64,000 nucleotides of DNA, taken from contig NZ_CP053708.1 of assembly GCF_013201075.1 (NCBI RefSeq), positions 3,601,501-3,665,500 of the forward strand. The letters run 5' to 3'. The position numbers were made by a program, and so were the translations under genes. Each line of letters opens with the position of its first letter. Positions within the stretch are counted from its first letter, which is position 1. Positions 18,298 to 26,303 of this stretch are shown piece after piece. Below the pieces are notes generated by a model. The model was not told where the DNA came from, did not search any database, and saw nothing but the letters and a program-made list of their open reading frames with translations. This DNA comes from Lichenicola cladoniae. GTDB lineage: Bacteria > Pseudomonadota > Alphaproteobacteria > Acetobacterales > Acetobacteraceae.

Positions 18298-18727
18298 GGC
18301 GCGCAGTTCCTGAGGACGGCCAGCGGTTGCAGCAGGTGCGGGCCGGTTCTGCAAGTGCGGAGCCGGGCGGACGCCGCCGTGGACGCTGGCCCGATGGGGA
18401 TGCCTCGACTGGCGCCTGGTCGCGGATAGGCCAAGTCCGGTGTGGGGCCAAGGGATCGACCCAGGTGTCGTCGACCGTGTCATTCTCTCGACTAGTCGCG
18501 CGAAACGAGACGCAAGGAGTAATAATCGGCCTGAAATGCAACTGAAACGAATGACGAGAGCAATGTTGCAACAATATCGGTCTAATCAATAGACTTTAAT
18601 ACTGGAAGCTTTTAGATAATGCGTCTAAGCTTCCAATCGTTAACAGACTACAGGACTTCTGACAGTCGAGACGGATCAGTGATTCAGCATCGGCGGGCAT
18701 GACTGACCGGAGATTACAGCCATCAAC
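18298..18727. other. Intergenic region with divergent promoters, AT-rich
   Basis: 430 bases between the OpuAC-like gene (leftward) and the LOV gene (rightward). About 18480-18690 is much more AT-rich than its surroundings and probably carries both promoters. It contains the hairpin listed at 18604-18634. No convincing gene is seen. Confidence 0.6.
18604..18634. promoter_or_regulatory. Imperfect inverted repeat upstream of the LOV-KaiC-KaiB operon
   Basis: GGAAGCTTTTAGA and TCTAAGCTTCC pair across a 7-base loop, with a 2-base bulge in the left arm. It lies ~94 bases before the LOV-gene start in the AT-rich stretch. It could be an operator or a leader hairpin; nothing decides between these. 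Confidence 0.4.
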
Positions 18728-20947
18728 GTGCTCCACGGCCTGTTTCGAACGCGATCCTTCTTGCGCAGTTCGCCCTGGCTGGTTTCGACCTTATCGTTGC
18801 CAAGACGGAACACGGGCCAGGAGCCTGCCGATCCCGGCCTCGACGGCTATGCGGCGCTGGCCGCGACATCGCATGCCGTTATCGTCACCGATGCGACCCG
18901 GCCCGACGGGCCTATCGTATTCGCGAACGACGCCTTCAGGCTCCTGACTGGGTATTCGCAGGCTGAAATCCTCGGGCGCAACTGTCGGTTCCTGCAAGGC
19001 GTCGACACCGACCCGCTCGCGGTCGCCGAAATACGCCTGGCAGTTGCGTCGGGCCAGTCGCTGAACCGCAGGATATTGAACTACCACAAGGACGGCACGT
19101 CTTTCTGGAACGACCTCACGATCGACCCGATCCACGATGCGGCCGGGCAGGTAACGGGTTTCATCGGGCTGCAGATGAACTCGGATGCCATCCATCCGGC
19201 GGACGAGGCAAGGACGGTAGCGGAGTCCGAGCTCCGGGGCATCGCAAGCGACATACCGGGCTATATCTTCAGGCGCGTGATGCGAACGGATGCCACGATC
19301 GAGATGGTCTATTGCAGCCCGTCCCTGAGCAGGATGCTCGGGATCACGCAGGCGGACGCCACGAAATCCTTCTATGACTACGTCCATCCGGACGATCATG
19401 GCGCGCTGAACACGGCGATCCGCTCCTCGGCCGCCGACATGTCGGTTTTCCGGGAGGAGTTCAGGCTCGTTTCCAAGACCGGCACCGTACACTGGCTGCG
19501 CAGCGAGGCTCCGCCCCGACGGACGGACGATGGCGAGATCGTATGGGATGGTATCGCGATCGAGATCAGCGCAGAGAAACGCTGGAAAACCGAGATCGCG
19601 CAGCTGGCCCTGAGCGATCCGCTGACCGGTCTTCTCACGCGCGAAGCATGGTGGCAGGCCATGACCATGCGGATGAACACAGCAAGCGACGATGCGAACC
19701 GCTTCGCACTCTTCTACATCGATATCCAGGCGTTCCGCGATCTCAATGATACGCTCGGCCAGCGCCGGTGCGATGACATCCTGCGCGAGATTGCACAGAG
19801 GCTCGCGGCGCATGCGCTTTCAGGCGAAGGGATAGCGGGCCGGCTCGGCGGCGACGAGTTTGCAGTGCTTGTTCCGGTCTCCGCCCACGACGACGCCCTT
19901 CCCCTGCTCGCCGACGCGCTGATCGCCGCTCTTGCACTGCCGATGCAGATCGGCAAGCGTTCGCTGGCGATCAGGACCTGTATTGGCGCGACCCTCTACG
20001 AGAGCCGGAACAGTACGGGTGCGGCCGATAAGGACTTTGCGATCGAGTTGATGATCCAGGCGGAACTGGCACTCCGCTGGGCCAAGCAGCCGGGCTGCAG
20101 CGGCTATGTTCTCTATTCGCGGTCGCAGGATGATCGCTTCCATAATCAGGCCATTCTTGCCAGGTCGCTGGAGCGCGCCATCGATGACGACGAACTGGAA
20201 CTTCATTATCAGCCGGTCGTCGATCTCGCATCCGGCCGGATCGTGTCCGCCGAGGCGTTGGTTCGATGGAACCACCCGACGCTCGGACTGCAAAGACCCG
20301 ATCTCTTCGTTCCCATAGCCGAAAAATCCGGCCTGATCGTCCAGCTTGGCCGCTGGGTGCTCAACCAGGCAATGCGCCAGCGGACGGCGTGGCTGAATGC
20401 CGGTCTGATGCCACCGCCGATCGCAATCAATGTATCGGGGAATCAGTTGCTCGATACAGCCTTCGTCGAGTTCGCCAAGCAAGCGCTGGCTACCCAGAAC
20501 GCGGATGCGAGGGACTTCGAGATCGAGCTGACGGAAGGTCAGTTGATCGAGGCATCGCCGCAGATCATGAGTTCGCTGCACGCACTGCGGACCATGGGTT
20601 TCACCATCGCCATCGACGATTTCGGCAGTGGTCATGCAACGTTTCGTTATCTGCGCGACTTTCCGGTGGACAAGGTAAAGATCGACCAGATGTTCGTGCG
20701 CAAGCTCGTGGTCGGCTCGAGCGATGCGTTGATTATTCGCGCGATCATCTCGCTGGCCCGCGGCATGGAAATAGAGTTCGTCGCCGAAGGGATCGAGACC
20801 GAAATGCAGCGGGAGTTTCTGCAGCGCGAGGGATGCAGGATCGGCCAGGGCTACCTCTTCAGCGTGCCGCTGGTCGCCGAGGATTTTGCCTGGTTGCTGG
20901 CAAACGATTGTCGGCTGCCGCTGTCCGCACCCACCGAGGACTCCTGA
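18728..20947 (+). CDS. LOV-PAS-GGDEF-EAL blue-light-sensing cyclic-di-GMP protein
   Basis: 739 aa, GTG start with only a distant GGAG, so the exact start is uncertain. Residues ~40-150 are a LOV domain with the photoactive GRNCRFLQG motif (Cys86 would form the flavin adduct), NYHKDGTSFWND and FIGLQ, whose Gln149 relays the signal. A second PAS covers ~170-285. The GGDEF domain has intact GGDEF (374-378), but upstream motifs are altered (DIQAFRDLND, LGQRRCDD) and no RxxD inhibitory site is seen. The EAL domain looks complete (AEALVRW, INVSGNQL, ELTEG, DDFGSG, KVKID, AEGIET). It is probably a light-regulated phosphodiesterase. The kaiC start follows its stop by one base. Confidence 0.92.
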   Translation: MLHGLFRTRSFLRSSPWLVSTLSLPRRNTGQEPADPGLDGYAALAATSHAVIVTDATRPDGPIVFANDAFRLLTGYSQAEILGRNCRFLQGVDTDPLAVAEIRLAVASGQSLNRRILNYHKDGTSFWNDLTIDPIHDAAGQVTGFIGLQMNSDAIHPADEARTVAESELRGIASDIPGYIFRRVMRTDATIEMVYCSPSLSRMLGITQADATKSFYDYVHPDDHGALNTAIRSSAADMSVFREEFRLVSKTGTVHWLRSEAPPRRTDDGEIVWDGIAIEISAEKRWKTEIAQLALSDPLTGLLTREAWWQAMTMRMNTASDDANRFALFYIDIQAFRDLNDTLGQRRCDDILREIAQRLAAHALSGEGIAGRLGGDEFAVLVPVSAHDDALPLLADALIAALALPMQIGKRSLAIRTCIGATLYESRNSTGAADKDFAIELMIQAELALRWAKQPGCSGYVLYSRSQDDRFHNQAILARSLERAIDDDELELHYQPVVDLASGRIVSAEALVRWNHPTLGLQRPDLFVPIAEKSGLIVQLGRWVLNQAMRQRTAWLNAGLMPPPIAINVSGNQLLDTAFVEFAKQALATQNADARDFEIELTEGQLIEASPQIMSSLHALRTMGFTIAIDDFGSGHATFRYLRDFPVDKVKIDQMFVRKLVVGSSDALIIRAIISLARGMEIEFVAEGIETEMQREFLQREGCRIGQGYLFSVPLVAEDFAWLLANDCRLPLSAPTEDS

Positions 20948-20948
20948 C

Positions 20949-22778
20949 ATGGTCCGGGTATCGGGAACAGAAGATGGAGACAAGCCCGCAATGAATGCAA
21001 AGGAACCAGCTGCCAAGGCACCGAGCGTACCGCATGGCCGGACAATCGAGAAGGTCATCACCGGCATACCGGGATTCGACGAGATCAGCTTCGGTGGACT
21101 GCCGCGAGGTCGGCTGACGGCTGTCGTCGGTTCCCCCGGCGCGGGCAAGACGGTATTCGCGCTTCAGACCATTATCAATCGCCTGATTACGCTCGACGAG
21201 GCTTGCATCTTTGTCACGTTCGAGGAACCGCTGTCCCGGATCCGGAGCAACATCGCCTCCTTCGACTGGAAGGCCGACATTCTCGAAAACCCGATGTTCC
21301 GGTTTGTCGATGCACGGCTACCGGAACAAGCCGTGATGACCGGCGCGTTCGACATCGATGGCTTGCTTGCCGGACTGACCGCACTGGTCGAGGAGATCGG
21401 TGCACGCAACATCGTGTTCGACGGGATCGACATGTTGCTCAGCAGTCTTCAGGACGAACGGCTCGAGCGGCAGGAGTTGCTGCGCCTCGGTCATTGGATA
21501 AGCAATTCGGATATATCGGCTATCGTGACGGTCAAGACATTCGTAGCCGGAGACCGGGACCAGATCCGGGCCGATTTCCTCCTCTATATGACCGACTGCC
21601 TCATCGTCCTGACAGAAACCGTCACGGCGACCGGATCGTCACGGACCATCCGCATCGCCAAGTATCGAGGATCCGGATTTGCAGGCAACCCGGTGCCCGT
21701 CGTCATTGGATCATCCGGCATCGATGTTGTCGCTTTCAAGGGACAACGGGTTGATTATCCCACCTTCCTGGACCGGCTATCCTCGGGCGTGCCAAGGCTC
21801 GATGCGCTGCTCAATGGGGGGTATCTCCGCGGCAGCAGCACCTTGATCTCGGGTTCACCCGGTACATCCAAGACCAGCCTGGCCGTCAGTTTCATTGCCG
21901 CGGCCTGTGCTCGCGGTGATCGTGCTTTGCTGGTCAGCTTCGATGAGAGCGGCGCCCAGATCGTTGCGAACATGAGCTCGATCGGGATCGACCTTGCTCC
22001 TCATATCGAGAGCGGCCTGCTCTCCATCTGCTCGTTCCTCTCGGGAGGGCGAAGCCCGGAACAATTCTTTGTTGAAATCCGGAACCAGTTCGAGGCTGAC
22101 CGGACCGATTGCCTGGTCATCGACCCGATTTCCGCGTTGTTGAAAACGGATTATCCATTCTCGGCGATGATCTGCGAGAACCTCCTGGACATGGCGAAGT
22201 CGAGGGGAGCCACCGTGGTGTGCACCTCATTGCTGGACCAGGCGAGCCACAGCACCGAGTTGTCGGCAAGCCAGGTGTCAACGATCGCCGATACATGGCT
22301 GCATGTTTCGTATGTCGCTCGCGACGGAGAACGTAATCGCGCGCTGACCATCATCAAATCGAGGGGCACCGGACATTCGAACCAGGTGCGTCAGCTGGTG
22401 CTCGAGGCGTCCGGGATCGATCTCGTCGACGTCTATGTTGCCGAGGGTGAAGTACTGATGGGGAGTGGGCGGGCGCAGAAGGAAGCCGAGACCGAGCGGC
22501 TCCATGTCCTCGAGCAGATCGTCGCGGAACGACAACGCCTCAATCTTGACCGTCAACTGGCGGAAGCGCGTGCACAGGTCCAGGCGGCTGCACTGGAACT
22601 TGGATGGAAGCAGCGGGAGGCCGACCTGCTCACCCTGGCCGAAAAGAATCGTCAGGAAGTCTACCGCGAAGCCGCCATCGAGCGGCTGGGGCTGAGACGT
22701 GCTACCGACGATCTCCCTCCGGCAGAAATTTCGACAACCCAGGATATCCTACAGGATCAAAACAATGCATCCGGTTGA
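20949..22778 (+). CDS. kaiC: KaiC-family double-domain ATPase/autokinase
   Basis: 609 aa from the ATG at 20949; an ATG at 20991 is an alternative. Two RecA-like domains: CI with Walker A GSPGAGKT (61-68) and VTFEEP, CII with GSPGTSKT (302-309) and SFDESGAQ (Glu333 at the general-base position). The CII segment SASQVSTIAD aligns with the cyanobacterial KaiC phosphorylation loop, putting Ser444-Thr445 at the S431/T432 sites. Residues ~510-575 form a charged heptad-rich coiled-coil tail. It overlaps kaiB by 14 bases. No KaiA is seen nearby. Confidence 0.92.
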   Translation: MVRVSGTEDGDKPAMNAKEPAAKAPSVPHGRTIEKVITGIPGFDEISFGGLPRGRLTAVVGSPGAGKTVFALQTIINRLITLDEACIFVTFEEPLSRIRSNIASFDWKADILENPMFRFVDARLPEQAVMTGAFDIDGLLAGLTALVEEIGARNIVFDGIDMLLSSLQDERLERQELLRLGHWISNSDISAIVTVKTFVAGDRDQIRADFLLYMTDCLIVLTETVTATGSSRTIRIAKYRGSGFAGNPVPVVIGSSGIDVVAFKGQRVDYPTFLDRLSSGVPRLDALLNGGYLRGSSTLISGSPGTSKTSLAVSFIAAACARGDRALLVSFDESGAQIVANMSSIGIDLAPHIESGLLSICSFLSGGRSPEQFFVEIRNQFEADRTDCLVIDPISALLKTDYPFSAMICENLLDMAKSRGATVVCTSLLDQASHSTELSASQVSTIADTWLHVSYVARDGERNRALTIIKSRGTGHSNQVRQLVLEASGIDLVDVYVAEGEVLMGSGRAQKEAETERLHVLEQIVAERQRLNLDRQLAEARAQVQAAALELGWKQREADLLTLAEKNRQEVYREAAIERLGLRRATDDLPPAEISTTQDILQDQNNASG

Positions 22779-23109
22779 CCCGCCCCCGGACGGCATCGAC
22801 GCCTCCGGCGAGGGCGCCGGTGAAGAGCCGGCCGTCTACCTGCGACTTTATGTGGCCCGGTCCACGCCCAACTCGGTGCGCGCGGAACGCAATCTGACTA
22901 CCGTGCTCGCGTCCCTGAAGCACGAGCGCGTGCTCCGTTTCCTGGAAGTGATCGATGTGTTCCTGCAGCCCAGGCGCGCCGTTACCGAGGGTGTCATCGT
23001 CACTCCGACGCTCATCGGGCTTTGCGGCGACAAACGGATCGTGCTGATGGGAGATCTGGCCGACCGGAGCCAGCTGGAAGGCGTTCTCGCAGGACTGTCG
23101 AAGGACTGA
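22765..23109 (+). CDS. kaiB: KaiB-family protein
   Basis: 114 aa. After a ~23-residue Pro/Gly/acidic leader, it shows the KaiB pattern: LRLYVARSTPNSVRAERNL, LEVIDVFLQPRRA, VTPTLI (the cis-Pro strand) and RIVLMGDLADRSQLEGVL. In cyanobacteria KaiB switches fold to bind the KaiC CI ring. The start at 22765 lies inside the end of kaiC, so the two are translationally coupled. It ends 16 bases from the convergent mntH stop. Confidence 0.92.
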   Translation: MHPVDPPPDGIDASGEGAGEEPAVYLRLYVARSTPNSVRAERNLTTVLASLKHERVLRFLEVIDVFLQPRRAVTEGVIVTPTLIGLCGDKRIVLMGDLADRSQLEGVLAGLSKD

Positions 23110-23125
23110 CACACCGGCTGCGGGG

Positions 23126-24460
23126 TCACGCAGGCAGCAGTCCGGCAGTCTGAAGCAGAAGCGTCACGTTCAGGATCGACACGAAGGCCACCATGATCGA
23201 GGCCATGACCAGGGTCCGGCCGTTCATGCGGAACCGGCCCATCACCCGCCTGTCTCGGCTGATCATCAACAGGGTGATCATCGGCAGCGGCAGCACGAAG
23301 CTCAGCACCACCTGACTCCACAGCAAGGCGCTGGTCACGTTGGCGCCGAGCGCGATCACGATGAACGACGGCAGCATCGTCACCAGCCGGCGGATCCAGA
23401 TCGGGATTCGGAAGCCGACGAACCCCTGCATCACCACCTGACCGGCCATCGTGGCCACCAGCGAACTCGACAGGCCCGACGCCAAAAGCGAGATCAGGAA
23501 GATCAGCGCGGCCGCGCGGCCGAGCAACGGCGTCAGCGTGTGGTAAGCGCCTTCCAGGCTGTCGATCTCGGCGTGGTTGCCATGGAAGCAGGCGGCCATG
23601 ACCACCATTGCCATGTTCACCAGCCCGGCGATGGTCAGCGCGAACACCACCTCGCGGTTCGAGAACCGGACCATGCGGGCCCGCTCGGTGTCGTTGTGCA
23701 GGACGACCCGGTTCTGGGTCAGGCTCGAATGCAGGTAGATCGCGTGCGGCATGACCGTGGCGCCGACCAGGCCGATGCACAGGGTGATCGCGGCCGGATC
23801 GGGAATGCTCGGCACAACGCTGTGATACAGCACCGCTCCCCAGTCGGCCGGCGCGATCAGCAGCTCGCCGAGGTAGCTGATGCTGATCGCCGCGACCAGG
23901 CCGGCGATCACGATCTCCAGCGGTCGGAAGCCGCGCTTCTGCATGTTGAGCAGCAGCAGTGTCAGCACGCCCATGGTCGACATGCCGACCAGCAGGCCCA
24001 CATGCAGCAGCAGCGACAACCCGACCGCACCGCCGATGAATTCGGCGAGGTCGGTTGCCATCGCTGCCGCCTCGGTGAGCAGCCACATCGCCATCGTCAC
24101 CGGGGTCGAGAAGCGGTCGCGCGACAGTTCGGCCAGGTTGCGGCCGGTGACGATGCCGAGCCGGGCCGCCTGTGCCTGGAAGAACATCGCGATCAGGTTG
24201 GCCACCACCACGACCCAGAGCAGCGCGTAGCCGTAGCGGGCACCGGCCTGGATGTTGGCGACATAGTTGCCCGGATCGACATAGGCGACCGACGCCACGA
24301 CAGCCGGCCCCATCAGCGGCAGCAGGCTACGGATGCCATGGCGCCGACCGCTGAGGGTTTCGCCGAGGGCATGCTGGGTCCGGTCGGTCAGGGTCGGAGA
24401 GGTGGCGATGAGGAGAGACTTTCCGGAAAAGGGAACCAGCCGCGATGAGATCGTGTACAC
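23126..24460 (-). CDS. mntH: Manganese/divalent-cation NRAMP transporter MntH
   Basis: About 444 aa. Canonical NRAMP motifs: helix 1 YVDPGNYVANIQAG and helix 6 ATVMPHAIYLHSS, with eleven hydrophobic helices; proton-coupled Mn2+/Fe2+ uptake at the inner membrane. No ATG fits the N-terminus. GTG at 24460 or TTG at 24463 are the best starts, abutting the palindrome 24465-24480, so the message may be nearly leaderless. It diverges from mntR. Confidence 0.93.
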   Translation of the reverse strand: MYTISSRLVPFSGKSLLIATSPTLTDRTQHALGETLSGRRHGIRSLLPLMGPAVVASVAYVDPGNYVANIQAGARYGYALLWVVVVANLIAMFFQAQAARLGIVTGRNLAELSRDRFSTPVTMAMWLLTEAAAMATDLAEFIGGAVGLSLLLHVGLLVGMSTMGVLTLLLLNMQKRGFRPLEIVIAGLVAAISISYLGELLIAPADWGAVLYHSVVPSIPDPAAITLCIGLVGATVMPHAIYLHSSLTQNRVVLHNDTERARMVRFSNREVVFALTIAGLVNMAMVVMAACFHGNHAEIDSLEGAYHTLTPLLGRAAALIFLISLLASGLSSSLVATMAGQVVMQGFVGFRIPIWIRRLVTMLPSFIVIALGANVTSALLWSQVVLSFVLPLPMITLLMISRDRRVMGRFRMNGRTLVMASIMVAFVSILNVTLLLQTAGLLPA

Positions 24461-24464
24461 CAAG

Positions 24465-24480
24465 TGTAGCCTCGGCTACA
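24465..24480. promoter_or_regulatory. Palindrome between mntH and mntR (probable MntR box)
   Basis: TGTAGCC-TC-GGCTACA is a perfect 7-base inverted repeat. It resembles the E. coli MntR box core (ATAGC...GGCTAT). It sits 4 bases upstream of the mntH GTG and 41 bases before the mntR ATG. Mn-loaded MntR binding here would repress mntH and perhaps mntR. Inferred from position and resemblance. Confidence 0.75.
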
Positions 24481-24521
24481 ATTCGGTCAACCGCCCCGAA
24501 TGGCGTTATCGTGCCGCCGAC

Positions 24522-25007
24522 ATGACAAGCCCGCGACACCCGGCACTGCAGCACGACAAGGACGGCGAGCGGCCCGTGCTGGCGGAACATCATGACCGCG
24601 CGCGGACTGCACAGACGCGCGTGCTGCTGGAGGACTATGTCGAACTGATTTCCGATCTCGCCGGCGAAGGCCAGGCGGTCGGCCCCAGCTCGCTGGCGCG
24701 CCATCTCGGGGTCAGCCACGCCAGCGTCATCAAGAGCATCGGCCGGCTTGGACGCGAAGGGTTGGCAACTACCCTGCCCTATCGCGGCGTATCCCTCACC
24801 GAGACCGGCCAGGCCATGGCGGCCCGTGTCCGGCGTCGGCATCGGGTCGTCGTGGCGTTGCTGCGTGCGGTCGGGGTGCCGGAAGCCGAGGCAGAGGCCG
24901 ATGCCGAGGGGATCGAACACCATGTCTCGAACGCGACGCTCGAAGCGTTCGAACGCTTCCTGACGGCGTCGCAAAAGCCTTGCACACGCGCAATTGATCC
25001 CGATTGA
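24522..25007 (+). CDS. mntR: Manganese-dependent regulator MntR (DtxR family)
   Basis: 161 aa from the ATG at 24522. DYVELISDL, LARHLGVSHASVIKSIGRLGREGL (helix-turn-helix), LPYRGVSLTETG and DAEGIEHHVSNATLEAF follow E. coli MntR closely. All six ligands of the MntR metal pair can be placed: Asp38, Glu41, His107, Glu129, Glu132 and His133. There is no SH3-like extra domain, as in MntR rather than DtxR. Divergent from mntH. Confidence 0.93.
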   Translation: MTSPRHPALQHDKDGERPVLAEHHDRARTAQTRVLLEDYVELISDLAGEGQAVGPSSLARHLGVSHASVIKSIGRLGREGLATTLPYRGVSLTETGQAMAARVRRRHRVVVALLRAVGVPEAEAEADAEGIEHHVSNATLEAFERFLTASQKPCTRAIDPD

Positions 25008-25026
25008 GCGAGCATCGCAGTTAATA

Positions 25027-25047
25027 CATCACGAGATAACCGTGATG
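25027..25047. promoter_or_regulatory. Inverted repeat between mntR and the response-regulator gene
   Basis: CATCACG (25027-25033) and CGTGATG (25041-25047) are perfect 7-base reverse complements with a 7-base spacer. It lies 20 bases after the mntR stop and 154 before the response regulator start, in an AT-rich stretch. It could be an operator for the regulator gene or a weak mntR terminator. Confidence 0.4.
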
Positions 25048-25200
25048 GTTGAAATTATAGTGAGTGGCGCACGCACGCAGCGTGGTTCGATGTGAACCGT
25101 TTCAACGCGCCCGCATGAAGACCGGATCTTCACTCAGCCTGATCGTGGTAGCGCACTGTTCTTTACGCCGACAATCTGACCATATTTCGGGACAGGCACC

Positions 25201-25587
25201 TTGTTCCTGAACCGTGTGCTGATCGTCGAGGACGAGGCGATGATCTCGATGATGATCGAGGATTGCCTGGATCATCTCGGCTACGATGTCGTCGCGGTCG
25301 CATCGCATCTCGATGACGGGCTGGAAAAGGCACGCACGCTGGACATCGACGTCGCGGTGCTCGACGTGAATCTGCATGGAAAGCTCAGCTATCCGATCGC
25401 GGAGATGCTGGTGGACCGACATATCCCGTTCATCTTCGCCACCGGATACGGAAGGGCCGGGCTGCCGGAAAACCTTCGCAACGTGCTGGTCGTGACCAAG
25501 CCGTTCCGCGAGCAGCAACTGGCCGACGCGCTGCGGGCCGCGACCGCCGGGGCATCGACCAGCGGGATGGATCCGCTCGCCAGGTAG
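25201..25587 (+). CDS. Single-domain response regulator (CheY-like receiver)
   Basis: 128 aa with TTG start behind a GGGACAGG stretch; GTG at 25216 would begin at VLIVEDE. Receiver motifs: VLIVEDEAMIS (acidic pocket), phospho-acceptor Asp55 in VAVLDVNL, Thr81 in FIFATGYG and Lys100 in VTKPF. There is no output domain. Such stand-alone receivers often partner HWE/HisKA_2 kinases, and the bacteriophytochrome kinase gene ends 0.7 kb away on the other strand, so it is a candidate partner by proximity. Confidence 0.88.
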   Translation: MFLNRVLIVEDEAMISMMIEDCLDHLGYDVVAVASHLDDGLEKARTLDIDVAVLDVNLHGKLSYPIAEMLVDRHIPFIFATGYGRAGLPENLRNVLVVTKPFREQQLADALRAATAGASTSGMDPLAR

Positions 25588-25601
25588 ATCGGCCGGCCTG
25601 T

Positions 25602-26249
25602 TCAGGCAGGCGTCTCGGGGCTGCTGATCATGATGTCGGCCGGGCGGCTGTTGGCAAGCACCAGCCGCACGTTCGGGAGGTCGTTCCCTTCCATCTTGGT
25701 GACGATCGCCGCCTCGTCATAATCGAACCCTGCCCAGCGCTCGAGCAGTCGTTCTACCAGTATGTCCTCGGTGACATCGAGCATGACGGTCAGATCGAAC
25801 AGCGGGCCGAGATCCCGCCAGCCCGGCTGGTCCAGGAGCAGGTAGTTTCCTTCCGCCAGGATGATGCGGGCCGATGCCGGGACGATACGGCCGCCGGCAC
25901 GCGCGATCTCGATCGACCGGTCGAACACCGGCACCGCGATATCACGTCCGTCATCGGCGCGCAGACGTTGCAGCATGGCGCGGAACCCATCCAGATCGAA
26001 TGTGTGCGGCGATCCCTTGCGGGCGCGGTCGCCACGTGCGTTCAGCACCATGTCGTCGAAATGATAGCCATCCATCGGCAGGATATCGGCATGACCGGGG
26101 CGCACGGCATTGATCCGCTCCTTGAGCGTCTCGGCGGTCGTCGACTTGCCGGAACCGGGAGCACCGGCGATCGCGATGATCCGGCGCGACGCCGACTGTT
26201 CGGCCAGGACCCGCTCGACCAGGGACGAAACGGTCAGGTGCTCGGACAT
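25602..26249 (-). CDS. P-loop nucleoside/fructose kinase-like protein (phosphoribulokinase/uridine kinase superfamily)
   Basis: 215 aa from the ATG at 26249, which has GGAG 8 bases upstream; the ATG at 26264 lacks one. Walker A is IAGAPGSGKST. DGYHFDDMVL, RKGSPHTFDLDGF and FDRSIEIA follow the pattern of the YggC/FrcK-type kinase group, with a C-terminal NDLPNVRLVLANS. The phosphate acceptor is not certain (sugar, nucleoside or pantothenate-like). It lies 54 bases behind the bacteriophytochrome gene on the same strand, perhaps cotranscribed. Confidence 0.8.
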   Translation of the reverse strand: MSEHLTVSSLVERVLAEQSASRRIIAIAGAPGSGKSTTAETLKERINAVRPGHADILPMDGYHFDDMVLNARGDRARKGSPHTFDLDGFRAMLQRLRADDGRDIAVPVFDRSIEIARAGGRIVPASARIILAEGNYLLLDQPGWRDLGPLFDLTVMLDVTEDILVERLLERWAGFDYDEAAIVTKMEGNDLPNVRLVLANSRPADIMISSPETPA

Positions 26250-26303
26250 TGTTTCGTGCTCCATGCCCGATGCGGCTCGAATCGGGTGGCAGACTTCATA
26301 CGA

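Noticed and set aside
18298-25200. A kaiA-like gene near kaiBC
   Set aside because: All frames in this stretch are accounted for by other genes, and none resembles KaiA.
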